NCBI GenBank assembly: GCA_963680875.1
Contig: OY804585.1
Location: forward strand, 42,577,414-42,641,413
Length of the DNA stretch: 64,000 nt
Source of the DNA: Bathymodiolus brooksi
Lineage: Eukaryota; Mollusca; Bivalvia; Mytilida; Modiolidae
Direction of reading: 5' to 3'
The position numbers and the translations under genes are program-made. Positions 19,056 to 33,480 of the stretch are shown here, in pieces. The notes beneath the pieces were generated by a model. The model ran no database searches, was not told where the DNA came from, and was given only the letters and a program-made list of their open reading frames with translations. The first letter of the stretch is position 1. Every line of letters begins with the position of its first letter.

Positions 19056-19298
19056 ATCAATGGTGTAATTAGCTTGAGTGCTGTTCTATCGTGGGTTTAA
19101 GCTCATGTCGTGCCAAACCAAAGACTAAAATTGGTATATAATGCTTCTCCGTTAAGCTTGCAGCATTAAGGAGTAAAGACCAAAGACTACTTGGCTCAGG
19201 TTAGTGTGTCTGAGCACAGCAACAATTTACCTGTGGACTGTTGTTTCAATGAGCTAGCCATATAAAAATCCAACTAAGCGTGTTGGTCTAGTACAAAG
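19056..19298 (+). mobile_element. SINE-A copy that hosts the satellite array
   Basis: Colinear with the full SINE at 6996-7348. It has the head ATCAATGGTGTAATTAG, then the blocks TTAAGGAGTAAAGACCAAAG, TTGGCTCAGGTTAGTGTGTC, CTGTGGACTGTTGTTTCA and TCCAACTAAGCGTG, and it ends TAGTACAAA. Immediately after that, where the intact SINE has GCGGACCTCATC, the first satellite monomer begins (GCGGACATCATC at 19299). The SINE's own 3' end (ATTGCTGA, GGCATTAAGC) is absent here and would be expected beyond the far side of the array. Confidence 0.8.
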
Positions 19299-19948
19299 CG
19301 GACATCATCATCACTATCTTATCAAAATGTAGCTAATGTTCTGGCCAGCGGACATCATCATCATGATCTCATCAGAATGTAACTAATGTTCTGGCCAGGG
19401 GATATCATGATCATGATCTCATCAGAATGTAGCTAATGTTCTGGCCAGTGGACATCATGATCATGATCTCATCAGAATGTAGCTAATGTTCTGGCCAGGG
19501 GATATCATGATCATGATCTCATCAGAATGTAGCTAATGTTCTGGCCAGCGGACATCATGATCATGATCTCATCAGAATGTAACTAATGTTCTGGCCAGAG
19601 GACATCATCATCAAGATCTCATCAGAATGTAGCTAATGTTCTGGCCAGAGGATATCATGATCATGATCTCATCAGAAGGTAGCTAATGTTCTGGCCAGAG
19701 GATATCATGATCATGATCTCATCAGAATGTAGCTAATGTTCTGGCCAGAGGATATCATGATCATGATCTCATCAGAATGTAGCTAATGTTCTGGCCAGGG
19801 GATATCATGACCATGATCTCATCAGAATGTAGCTAATGTTCTGGCCAGAGGACATCATGATCATGATCTCATCAGAATGTAGCTAATGTTCTGGCCAGAG
19901 GACATCATGATCATGATCTCATCAGAATGTAGCTAATGTTCTGGCCAG
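19299..19948 (+). repeat. Array edge made only of 50-bp monomers
   Basis: The first 13 units are all 50 bp with point differences. The first unit is the most diverged (CACTATCTTATCAAAATG). The first 44-bp unit appears near 19950, and 47-bp units appear only from about 22320. Edge units thus look like the founding form. Confidence 0.75.
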
Positions 19949-20399
19949 AGGATATCATGATCTCATCAGAATGTAGCTAATGTTCTGGCCAGAGGATATC
20001 ATGATCATGATCTCATCAGAATGTAGCTAATGTTCTGGCCAGAGGATATCATGATCATGATCTCATCAGAATGTAGCTAATGTTCTGGCCAGGGGATATC
20101 ATGACCATGATCTCATCAGAATGTAGCTAATGTTCTGGCCAGAGGACATCATGATCATGATCTCATCAGAATGTAGCTATCGTTCTGGCCAGAGGATATC
20201 ATGATCTCATCAGAATGTAGCTAATGTTCTGGCCAGAGGATATCATGATCATGATCTCATCAGAATGTAGCTAATGTTCTGGCCAGAGGATATCATGATC
20301 ATGATCTCATCAGAATGTAGCTAATGTTCTGGCCAGAGGATATCATCATCATGATCTCATCAGAATGTAACTAATGTTCTGGCCAGAGGATATCATGAT

Positions 20400-21900
20400 C
20401 ATGATCTCATCAGAATGTTGCTAATGTTCTGGCCAGAGGACATCATGATCATGATCTCATCAGAATGTAGCTAATGTTCTGCCCAGGGGATATCATCATC
20501 ATGATCTCATCAGAATGTAGCTAATGTTCTGGCCAGGGGATATCATGATCATGATCTCATCAGAATGTAACTAATGTTCTGGCCAGGGGATATCATGATC
20601 ATGATCTCATCAGAATGTAGCTAATGTTCTGGCCAGAGGACGTCATGATCATGATCTCATCAGAATGTAGCTAATGTTCTGGCCAGATGATATCATGATC
20701 ATGATCTAATCAGAATGTAACTAATGTTATGACCAGCGGACATCATCATCATGATCTCATCAGAATGTAACTAATGTTCTGGCCAAAGGACATCATCATC
20801 ATGATCTCATCAGAATGTAGCTAATGTTCTGGCCAGGGGATATCATCATCATGATCTCATCAGAATGTAGCTAATGTTCTGGCCAGAGGACATCATGATC
20901 ATGATCTCGTCAGAATGTAGCTAATGTTTTAGCCAGAGGACATCATGATCATGATCTCATCAGAATGTAGCTAATGTTCTGGCCAGAGGACATCATGATC
21001 TCATCAGAATGTAGCTAATGTTCTGGCCAGAGGATATCATCATCATGATCTCATCAGAATGTAGCTAATGTTCTGGCCAGAGGATATCATGATCATGATC
21101 TCATCAGAATGTAGCTAATGTTCTGGCCAGAGGATATCATCATCATGATCTCATCAGAATGTAACTAATGTTCTGGCCAGAGGATATCATGATCATGATC
21201 TCATCAGAATGTTGCTAATGTTCTGGCCAGGGGACATCATGATCATGATCTCATCAGAATGTAGCTAATGTTCTGCCTAGGGGATATCATCATCATGATC
21301 TCATCAGAATGTAGCTAATGTTCTGGCCAGGGGATATCATGATCATGATCTCATCAGAATGTAGCTAATGTTCTGGCCAGAGGACGTCATGATCATGATC
21401 TCATCAGAATGTAGCTAATGTTCTGGCCAGATGATATCATGATCATGATCTAATCAGAATGTAACTAATGTTCTGACCAGCGGACATCATCATCATGATC
21501 TCATCAGAATGTAACTAATGTTCTGGCCAGAGGATATCATGATCATGATCTCATCAGAATGTAACTAATGTTCTGGCCAAAGGACATCATCATCATGATC
21601 TCATCAGAATGTAGCTAATGTTCTGGCCAGGGGATATCATCATCATGATCTCATCAGAATGTAGCTAATGTTCTTGATAGGGGATATCATGATCATGATC
21701 TCATCAGAATGTAGCTAATGTTCTGGCCAGAGGACATCATGATCATGATCTCGTCAGAATGTAGCTAATGTTTTAGCCAGAGGACATCATGATCATGATC
21801 TCATCAGAATGTAGCTAATGTTCTGGCCAGAGGACATCATGATCATGATCTCATCAGAATGTAACTAATGGTCTGGCCAGGGGATATCATGATCATGATC
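20400..21900 (+). repeat. Local higher-order repeat, offset ~0.74-0.79 kb
   Basis: The rare variant GAGGACGTCATG recurs 744 bp apart (20637 and 21381), and the TTCTGCC variant recurs 794 bp apart (20481 and 21275). The 50-bp difference between the offsets is one monomer gained or lost. Confidence 0.7.
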
Positions 21901-24900
21901 TCATCTGAATGTAGCTAATGTTCTGGCCAGCGGACATCATGATCTCATCAGAATGTAGCTAATGTTCTGGCCAGAGGACATCATGATCATGATCTCATCA
22001 GAATGTAGCTAATGTTTTAGCCAGAGGACATCATGATCATGAACTCATCAGAATGTAGCTAATGTTCTGTCCAGTGGACATCATCATCATGATCTCATCA
22101 GAATGTAGCTAATGTTCTTGATAGGGGATATCATCATCATGATCTCATCAGAATGTAGCTAATGTTCTGGCCAGAGGACATCACGATCATGATCTCATCA
22201 GAATGTAGCTAATGTTCTGGCCAGAGGATATAATGATCATGATCTCATCAGAATGTAGCTAGTGTTCTGGCCAGGGGACATCATGATCATGATCTCATCA
22301 TAATGTAGCTAATGTTCTGGCCAGGGGACATCATCATGATCTCAACAGAATGTAGCTAATGTTCTGGCCAAGGGATATCATGATCATGATCTCATCAGAA
22401 TGTAGCTAATGTTCTGGCCAGCAGACATCATGATCATGATCTCATCAGAAGGTAGCTAATGTTCTGGCCAGGGGATATCATCATCATGATCTCATCAGAA
22501 TGTAGCTAATGTTCTGGCCAGAGGATATCATCATGATCTCATCAGAATGTAACTAATGTTCTGGCCAGAGGACACCATGATCATGATCTCATCAGAATGT
22601 AGCTAATGTTATGGCCAGAGGATATCATGATCATGATCTCATCAGAATGTAACTAATGTTCTGGCCAGGGAACATCGTCATCATGATCTCATCAGAATGT
22701 AACTAATGTTCTGGCCAGAGGATATCATGATGATGATCTCTTCAGAATGTAGCTAATGTTCTGGCCAGAGGACATCATGATCATGATCTCATCAGAATGT
22801 AGCTAATGTTCTGGCCAGAGGACATCATGATCATGATCTCATCAGAATGTAGCTAATGTTCTGGCCAGAGGATATCATAATCATGATCTCATCAGAATGT
22901 AACTAATGTTCTGGCCAAGGGACATCATCATCATGATTTCATCAGAATGTAACTAATGTTGTGGCCAGAGGACATCATCATGATCTCATCAGAATGTAGC
23001 TAATGTTCTGGCCAGAGGATATCATGATGATGATCTCATCAGAATGTAGCTAATGTTCTGGCCAGAGGATATCATCATCATGATCTCCTCAGAATGTAGC
23101 TAATGTTCTGGCCAGGGGACATCATCATGATCTCATCAGAATGTAGCTAATGTTCTGGCCAGAAGATATCATGATGATGATCTCATCAGAATGTAGCTAA
23201 TGTTCTGGCCAGAGGATATCATCATCAAGATCTCCTCAGAATGTAGCTAATGTTCTGGCTAAGGGACATCATCATGATCTCATCAGAATGTAACTAATGT
23301 TCTGGCCAGAGGACATCATCATGATCTCATCAGAATGTAGCTAATGTTCTGGCCAGAGGATATCATGATCATGATCTCATCAGAATGTAGCTAATGTTCT
23401 GGCCAGAGGAAAACATGATCATGATCTCATCAGAATGTAGCTAATGTTCTGGCCAGAAGACATCATCATCATGATCTCATCAGAATGTAGCTAATGTTCT
23501 GGCCAGAGGACATCATCATCATGATCTCATCAGAATGTAGCTAATGTTCTGGCCAGAGGATATCATGATCATGATCTCATCAGAATGTAGCTAGTGTTCT
23601 GGCCAGGGGACATCATCATGATCTCATCAGAATGTAACTAATGTTCTGGCCAGGGGATATCATGATCATGATCTCATCTGAATGTAGCTAATGTTCTGGC
23701 CAGCGGACATCATGATCTCATCAGAATGTAGCTAATGTTCTGGCCAGAGGACATCATGATCATGAACTCATCAGAATGTAGCTAATGTTTTAGCCAGAGG
23801 ACATCATGATCATGAACTCATCAGAATGTAGCTAATGTTCTGTCCAGTGGACATCATCATCATGATCTCATCAGAATGTAGCTAATGTTCTTGATAGGGG
23901 ATATCATCATCATGATCTCATCAGAATGTAGCTAATGTTCTGGCCAGCGGACATCATGATCTCATCAGAATGTAGCTAATGTTCTGGCCAGAGGACATCA
24001 CGATCATGATCTCATCAGAATGTAGCTAATTTTCTGGCCAGAGGATATCATGATTATGATCTCATCAGAATTTAGCTAGTGTTCTGGCCAGGGGACATCA
24101 TGATCATGATCTCATCAGAATGTAGCTAATGTTCTGGCCAGGGGACATCATCATGATCTCATCAGAATGTAGCTAATGTTCTGGCCAAGGGATATCATGA
24201 TCATGATCTCATCAGAATGTAGCTAATGTTCTGGCCAGCAGACATCATGATCATGATCTCATCAAAATGTAGCTAATGTTCTGGCCAGGGGATATCATCA
24301 TCATGATCTCATCAGAATGTAGCTAATGTTCTGGCCAGAGGATATCATCATGATCTCATCAGAATGTAACTAATGTTCTGGCCAGAGGACATCATGATCA
24401 TGATCTCATCAGAATGTAGCTAATGTTATGGCCAGAGGATATCATGATCATGATCTCATCAGAATGTAACTAATGTTCTGGCCAGGGGACATCGTCATCA
24501 TGATCTCATCAGAATGTAACTAATGTTCTGGCCAGAGGATATCATGATGATGATCTCTTCAGAATGTAGCTAATGTTCTGGCCAGAGGACATCATGATCA
24601 TGATCTCATCAGAATGTAGCTAATGTTCTGGCCAGAGGACATCATGATCATGATCTCATCAGAATGTAGCTAATGTTCTGGCCAGAGGATATCATAATCA
24701 TGATCTCATCAGAATGTAACTAATGTTCTGGCCAGAGGACATCATCATCATGATTTCATCAGAATGTAACTAATGTTGTGGCCAGAGGACATCATCATGA
24801 TCTCATCAGAATGTAGCTAATGTTCTGGCCAGAGGATATCATGATGATGATCTCATCAGAATGTAGCTAATGTTCTGGCCAGAGGATATCATCATCATGA

Positions 24901-25020
24901 TCTCCTCAGAATGTGGCTAATGTTCTGGCCAGGGGACATCATCATGATCTCATCAGAATGTAGCTAATGTTCTGGCCAGAGGATATCATGATGATGATCT
25001 CATCTGAATGTAGCTAATGT
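21880..25020 (+). repeat. Local higher-order repeat, offset 1,817 bp
   Basis: A chain of rare variants (TTATGGCCAG, then CATCGTCATCATG, then ATGATGATGATCTCTTCAG, then ATAATCATG) at 22.6-22.9 kb recurs in the same order at 24.4-24.7 kb. CATCG occurs at 22673 and 24490. Confidence 0.7.
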
Positions 25021-28000
25021 TCTGGCCAGCGGACATCATGATCTCATCAGAATGTAGCTAATGTTCTGGCCAGAGGACATCATGATCATGATCTCATCAG
25101 AATGTAGCTAATGTTTTAGCCAGAGGACATCATGATCATGAACTCATCAGAATGTAGCTAATGTTCTGTCCAGTGGACATCATCATCATGATCTCATCAG
25201 AATGTAGCTAATGTTCTTGATAGGGGATATCATCATGATGATCTCATCAGAATGTTGCTAATGTTCTGGCCAGCGGACATCATGATCTCATCAGAATGTA
25301 ACTAATGTTCTGGCCAGGGGATATCATGATCATGATCTCATCTGAATGTTGCTAATGTTCTGGCCAGCGGACATCATGATCTCATCAGAATGTAGCTAAT
25401 GTTCTGGCCAGAGGACATCATGATCATGATCTCATCAGAATGTAGCTAATGTTTTAGCCAGAGGACATCATGATCATGAACTCATCAGAATGTAGCTAAT
25501 GTTCTGTCCAGTGGACATCATTATCATGATCTCATCAGAATGTAGCTAATGTTCTTGATAGGGGATATCATCATCATGATCTCATCAGAATGTAGCTAAT
25601 GTTCTGGCCAGCGGACATCATGATCTCATCAGAATGTAGCTAATGTTCTGGCCAGGGGACATCATCATGATCTCATCAGAATGTAACTAATGTTCTGGCC
25701 AGAGGACATCATGATCATGATCTCATCAGAATGTAGCTAATGTTCTGGCCAGGGGACATCATCATGATCTCATCAGAATGTAGCTAATGTTCTGGCCAAG
25801 GGATATCATGATCATGATCTCATCAGAATGTAGCTAATGTTCTGGCCAGAGGACATCATGATCATGATCTCATCAGAATGTAGCTAATGTTCTGGCCAGC
25901 GGACATCATGATCTCATCAGAATGTAGATAATGTTCTGGCCAGAGGACATCATGATCATGATCTCATCAGAATGTAGCTAATGTTCTGGCCAGAGGATAT
26001 CATGATCATGATCTCATCAGAATGTAACTAATGTTCTGGCCAGGAGATATCATGATCATGATCTCATCTGAATGTAGCTAATGTTCTGGCCAGCGGACAT
26101 CATGATCTCATCAGAATGTAGCTAATGTTCTGGCCAGAGGACATCATGATCATGATCTCATCAGAATGTAGCTAATGTTTTAGCCAGAGGACATCATGAT
26201 CATGAACTCATCAGAATGTAGCTAATGTTCTGTCCAGTGGACATCATGATCATGATCTCATCAGAATGTAGCTAATATTCTTGATAGGGGATATCATCAT
26301 CATGATCTCATCAGAATGTAGCTAATGTTCTGGCCAGCGGACATCATGATCTCATCAGAATGTAACTAATGTTCTGGCCAGGGGATATCATGATCATGAT
26401 CTCATCTGAATGTAGCTAATGTTCTGGCCAGCGGACATCATGATCTCATCAGAATGTAGCTAATGTTCTGGCCAGAGGACATCATGATCATGATCTCATC
26501 AGAATGTAGCTAATGTTTTAGCCAGAGGACATCATGATCATGAACTCATCAGAATGTAGCTAATGTTCTGTCCAGTGGACATCATGATCATGATCTCATC
26601 AGAATGTAGCTAATGTTATGGCCAGAGGATATCATGATCATGATCTCATCAGAATGTAACTAATGTTCTGGCCAGGGGACATCGTCATCATGATCTCATC
26701 AGAATGTAACTAATGTTCTGGCCAGGGGATATCATGATCATGATCTCATCAAAATGTAGCTAATGTTCTGGCCAGCGGACATCATGATCTCATCAGAATG
26801 TAGCTAATGTTCTGGCCAGAGGACATCATGATCATGATCTCATCAGAATGTAGCTAATGTTCTGGCCAGAGGATATCATGATCATGATCTCATCAGAATG
26901 TAACTAATGTTCTGGCCAGGGGATATCATGATCATGATCTCATCTGAATGTAGCTAATGTTCTGGCCAGAGGATATCATCATCATGATCTCCTCAGAATG
27001 TAGCTAATGTTCTGGCCAGGGGACATCATCATGATCTCATCAGAATGTAGCTAATGTTCTGGCCAGAGGATATCATCATCATGATCTCCTCAGAATGTAG
27101 CTAATGTTCTGGCCAGGGGACATCATCATGATCTCATCAGAATGTAACTAATGTTCTGGCCAGAGGATATCATGATGATGATCTCATCAGAATGTAGCTA
27201 ATGTTCTGGCCAGAGGATATCATCATCATGATCTCCTCAGAATGTAGCTAATGTTCTGGCCAGGGGACATCATCATGATCTCATCAGAATGTAACTAATG
27301 TTCTGGCCAGAGGACATCATCATGATCTCATCAGAATGTAGCTAATGTTCTGGCCAGAGGATATCATGATCATGATCTCATCAGAATGTAACTAATGTTC
27401 TGGCCAGAGGACATCATCATCATGATCTCATCAGAATGTAGCTAATGTTCTGACCAGGGGATATCATGATCATGATCTCATCAGAATGTAACTAATGTTT
27501 TGGCCAGAGGATATCATCATCATGATCTCATCAGAATGTAGCTAATGTTCTGGCCAGGGAACATCATCATCATGATCTCATCAGAATGTAGCTAATGTTC
27601 TGGCCAGAGGACATCATCATCATGATCTCATCAGAATGTAGCTAATGTTCTGGCCAGATGACATCATGATCATGATCTCATCAGAATGTAGCTAATGTTC
27701 TGGCCAGCGGACATCATGATCTCATCAGAATGTAGCTAATGTTCTGGCCAGAGGACATCATGATCATGATCTCATCAGAATGTAACTAATGTTCTGGCCA
27801 GGGGATATCATGATCATGATCTCATCAAAATGTAGCTAATGTTCTGGCCAGCGGATATCATGATCTCATCAGAATGTAGCTAATGTTCTGGCCAGAGGAC
27901 ATCATGATCATGATCTCATCAGAATGTAGCTAATGTTCTGGCCAGAGGATATCATCATCATGATCTCATCTGAATGTAGCTAATGTTCTGGCCAGAGGAT

Positions 28001-28929
28001 ATCATCATCATGATCTCCTCAGAATGTAGCTAATGTTCTGGCCAGGGGACATCATCATGATCTCATCAGAATGTAGCTAATGTTCTGGCCAGAGGATATC
28101 ATCATCATGATCTCCTCAGAATGTAGCTAATGTTCTGGCCAGGGGACATCATCATGATCTCATCAGAATGTAGCTAATGTTCTGTCCAGAGGATATCATG
28201 ATGATGATCTCATCAGAATGTAGCTAATGTTCTGGCCAGAGGATATCATCATCATGATCTCCTCAGAATGTAGCTAATGTTCTGGCCAGGGGACATCATC
28301 ATGATCTCATCAGAATGTAACTAATGTTCTGGCCAGAGGACATCATCATGATCTCATCAGAATGTAGCTAATGTTCTGGCCAGAGGATATCATGATGATG
28401 ATCTCATCAGAATGTAGCTAATGTTCTGGCCAGAGGAAAACATGATCATGATCTCATCAGAATGTAGCTAATATTCTGGCCAGAAGACATCATCATCATG
28501 ATCTCATCAGAATGTAGCTAATGTTCTGGCCAGAGGACATCACGATCATGATCTCATCAGAATGTAGCTAATGTTCTGGCCAGAGGATATCATGATCATG
28601 ATCTCATAAGAATGTAACTAATGTTCTGGCCAGGGGACATCATGATCATTATATCATCAGAATGTAGCTAATGTTCTGGCCAGGGGACATCATCATGATC
28701 TCATCAGAATGTAGCTAATGTTCTGGCCAAGGGATATCATGATCATGATCTCATCAGAATGTAGCTAATGTTCTGGCCAGAGGACATCATGATCATGATC
28801 TCATCAGAATGTAGCTAATGTTCTGGCCAGAGGACATCATGATCATGATCTCATCAGAATGTAGCTAATGTTTTAGCCAGAGGACATCATGATCATGAAC
28901 TCATCAGAATGTAGCTAATGTTATGGCCA

Positions 28930-31900
28930 GAGGATATCATGATCATGATCTCATCAGAATGTAACTAATGTTCTGGCCAGGGGACATCGTCATCATGATC
29001 TCATCAGAATGTAACTAATGTTCTGGCCAGGGGATATCATGATCATGATCTCATCAAAATGTAGCTAATGTTCTGGCCAGCGTACATCATGATCTCATCA
29101 GAATGTAGCTAATGTTCTGGTCAGAGGACATCATGATCATGATCTCATCAGAATGTAGCTAATGTTCTGGCCAGAGGATATCATGATCATGATCTCATCA
29201 GAATGTAACAAATGTTCTGGCCAGGGGATATCATGATCATGATCTCATCTGAATGTAGCTAATGTTCTGGCCAGAGGATATCATCATCATGATCTCCTCA
29301 GAATGTAGCTAATGTTCTGGCCAGGGGACATCATCATGATCTCATCAGAATGTAGCTAATGTTCTGGCCAGAGGATATCATCATCATGATCTCCTCAGAA
29401 TGTAGCTAATGTTCTGGCCAGGGGACATCATCATGATCTCATCAGAATGTAACTAATGTTCTGGCCAGAGGACATCATCATGATCTCATCAGAATGTAGC
29501 TAATGTTCTGGCCAGAGGATATCATGATCATGATCTCATCAGAATGTAGCTAATGTTCTGGCCAGAGGAAAACATGATCATGATCTCATCAGAATGTAGC
29601 TAATGTTCTGGCCAGAAGATATCATCATCATGATCTCATCAGAATGTAGCTAATGTTCTGGCCAGAGGACATCACGATCATGATCTCATCAGAATGTAGC
29701 TAATGTTCTGGCCAGAGGATATCATGATCATGATCTCATCAGAATGTAGCTAGTGTTCTGGCCAGGGGACATCATGATCATGATCTCATCAGAATTTAGC
29801 TAATGTTCTGGCCAGGGGACATCATGATCATGATCTCATCAGAATGTAGCTAATGTTCTGGCCAGGGGACATCATCATGATCTCATCAGAATGTAGCTAA
29901 TGTTTTGGCCAAGGGATATCATGATCATGATCTCATCAGAATGTAGCTAATGTTCTGGCCAGCGGACATCATGATCTCATCTGAATGTAGCTAATGTTCT
30001 GGCCAGAGGACATCATGATCATGATCTCATCAGAATGTAGCTAATGTTCTGGCCAGAGGATATCATGATCATGATCTCATCAGAATGTAACTAATGTTCT
30101 GGCCAGGGGATATCATGATCATGATCTCATCTGAATGTAGCTAATGGTCTGGCCAGCGGACATCATGATCTCATCAGAATGTAGCTAATGTTCTGGCCAG
30201 AGGACATCATGATCATGATCTCATCAGAATGTAGCTAATGTTTTAGCCAGAGGACATCATGATCATGAACTCATCAGAATGTAGCTAATGTTCTGTCCAG
30301 TGGACAACATCATCATGATCTCATCAGAATGTAGCTAATGTTCTTGATAGGGGATCTCATCAGAATGTAGCTAATGTTCTGGCCAGCGGACATCATGATC
30401 TCATCAGAATGTAACTAATGTTCTGGCCAGGGGATATCATGATCATGATCTCATCTGAATGTAGCTTATGTTCTGGCCAGCGGACATCATGATCTCATCA
30501 GAATGTAGCTAATGTTCTGGCCAGAGGACATCATCATCATGATCTCATCAGAATGTAGCTAATGTTCTGTCCAGTGGACATCATGATCATGATCTCATCA
30601 GAATGTAGCTAATGTTCTGGCCAAGGGATATCATGATCATGATCTCATCAGAATGTAGCTAATGTTCTGGCCAGAGGACATCATGTTCATGATCTTATCA
30701 GAATGTAGCTAATGTTCTGGCCAGCGGACATCATGATCTCATCAGAATGTAGCTAATGTTCTGGCCAGAGGACATCATGATCATGATCTCATCAGAATGT
30801 AGCTAATGTTCTGGCCAGAGGATATCATGATCATGATCTCATCAGAATGTAACTAATGTTCTGGCCAGGGGATATCATGATCATGATCTCATCTGAATGT
30901 AGCTAATGTTCTGGCCAGCGGACATCATGATCTCATCAGAATGTAGCTAATGTTCTGGCCAGAGGACATCATGATCATGATCTCATCAGAATGTAGCTAA
31001 TGTTTTAGCCAGAGGACATCATGATCATGAACTCATCAGAATGTAGCTAATGTTCTGTCTAGTGGACATCATCATCATGATCTCATCAGAATGTAGCTAA
31101 TGTTCTTGATAGGGGATATCATCATCATGATCTCATCAGAATGTAGCTAATGTTCTGGCCAGCGGACATCATGATCTCATCAGAATGTAACTAATGTTCT
31201 GGCCAGGGGATATCATGATCATGATCTCATCAGAATGTAACTAATGTTCTGGCCAGGGGACATCGTCATCATGATCTCATCAGAATGTAACTAATGTTCT
31301 GGCCAGGGGATATCATGATCATGATCTCATCAAAATGTAGCTAATGTTCTGGCCAGCGTACATCATGATCTCATCAGAATGTACCTAATGTTCTGGCCAG
31401 AGGACATCATGATCATGATCTCATCAGAATGTAGCTAATGTTCTGGCCAGAGGATATCATGATCATGATCTCATCAGAATGTAACAAATGTTCTGGCCAG
31501 GGGATATCATGATCATGATCTCATCTGAATGTAGCTAATGTTCTGGCCAGAGGATATCATCATCATGATCTCCTCAGAATGTAGCTAATGTTCTGGCCAG
31601 GGGACATCATCATGATCTCATCAGAATGTAGCTAATGTTCTGGCCAGAGGATATCATCATCATGATCTCCTCAGAATGTAGCTAATGTTCTGGCCAGGGG
31701 ACATCATCATGATCTCATCAGAATGTAACTAATGTTCTGGCCAGAGGACATCATCATGATCTCATCAGAATGTAGCTAATGTTCTGGCCAGAGGATATCA
31801 TGATCATGATCTCATCAGAATGTAGCTAATGTTCTGGCCAGAGGAAAACATGATCATGATCTCATCAGAATGTAGCTAATGTTCTGGCCAGAAGATATCA

Positions 31901-33480
31901 TCATCATGATCTCATCAGAATGTAGCTAATGTTCTGGCCAGAGGACATCACGATCATGATCTCATCAGAATGTAGCTAATGTTCTGGCCAGAGGATATCA
32001 TGATCATGATCTCATCAGAATGTAGCTAGTGTTCTGGCCAGGGGACATCATGATCATGATCTCATCAGAATGTAGCTAATGTTCTGGCCAGGGGACATCA
32101 TGATCATGATCTCATCAGAATGTAGCTAATGTTCTGGCCAGGGGACATCATCATGATCTCATCAGAATGTAGCTAATGTTTTGGCCAAGGGATATCATGA
32201 TCATGATCTCATCAGAATGTAGCTAATGTTCTGCCCAGCGGACATCATGATCTCATCAGAATGTAGCTAATGTTCTGGCCAGAGGACATCATGATCATGA
32301 TCTCATCAGAATGTAGCTAATGTTCTGGCCAGAGGATATCATGATCATGATCTCATCAGAATGTAACTAATGTTCTGGCCAGGGGATATCATGATCATGA
32401 TCTCATCTGAATGTAGCTAATGGTCTGGCCAGCGGACATCATGATCTCATCAGAATGTAGCTAATGTTCTGGCCAGAGGACATCATGATCATGATCTCAT
32501 CAGAATGTAGCTAATGTTTTAGCCAGAGGACATCATGATCATGAACTCATCAGAATGTAGCTAATGTTCTGTCCAGTGGACAACATCATCATGATCTCAT
32601 CAGAATGTAGCTAATGTTCTTGATAGGGGATCTCATCAGAATGTAGCTAATGTTCTGGCCAGCGGACATCATGATCTCATCAGAATGTAACTAATGTTCT
32701 GGCCAGGGGATATCATGATCATGATCTCATCTGAATGTAGCTAATGTTCTGGCCAGCGGACATCATGATCTCATCAGAATGTAGCTAATGTTCTGGCCAG
32801 AGGACATCATCATCATGATCTCATCAGAATGTAGCTAATGTTCTGTCCAGTGGACATCATGATCATGATCTCATCAGAATGTAGCTAATGTTCTGGCCAA
32901 GGGATATCATGATCATGATCTCATCAGAATGTAGCTAATGTTCTGGCCAGAGGACATCATGTTCATGATCTCATCAGAATGTAGCTAATGTTCTGGCCAG
33001 CGGACATCATGATCTCATCAGAATGTAGCTAATGTTCTGGCCAGAGGACATCATGATCATGATCTCATCAGAATGTAGCTAATGTTCTGGCCAGAGGATA
33101 TCATGATCATGATCTCATCAGAATGTAACTAATGTTCTGGCCAGGGGATATCATGATCATGATCTCATCTGAATGTAGCTAATGTTCTGGCCAGCGGACA
33201 TCATGATCTCATCAGAATGTAGCTAATGTTCTGGCCAGAGGACATCATGATCATGATCTCATCAGAATGTAGCTAATGTTTTAGCCAGAGGATATCATGA
33301 TCATGAACTCATCAGAATGTAGCTAATGTTCTGTCTAGTGGACATCATCATCATGATCTCATCAGAATGTAGCTAATGTTCTTGATAGGGGATATCATCA
33401 TCATGATCTCATCAGAATGTAGCTAATGTTCTGGCCAGCGGACATCATGATCTCATCAGAATGTAACTAATGTTCTGGCC
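28930..33480 (+). repeat. 2,276-bp tandem duplication inside the array
   Basis: Three private variants keep one offset. CAGCGTACATCATG is at 29081 and 31357, TGGACAACATCATC at 30301 and 32577, and TGTCTAGTGG at 31056 and 33332. A unique 36-bp monomer (GATAGGGGATCTCATCAG, 14 bp deleted) is present in both units. The two units are nearly identical. Confidence 0.85.
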
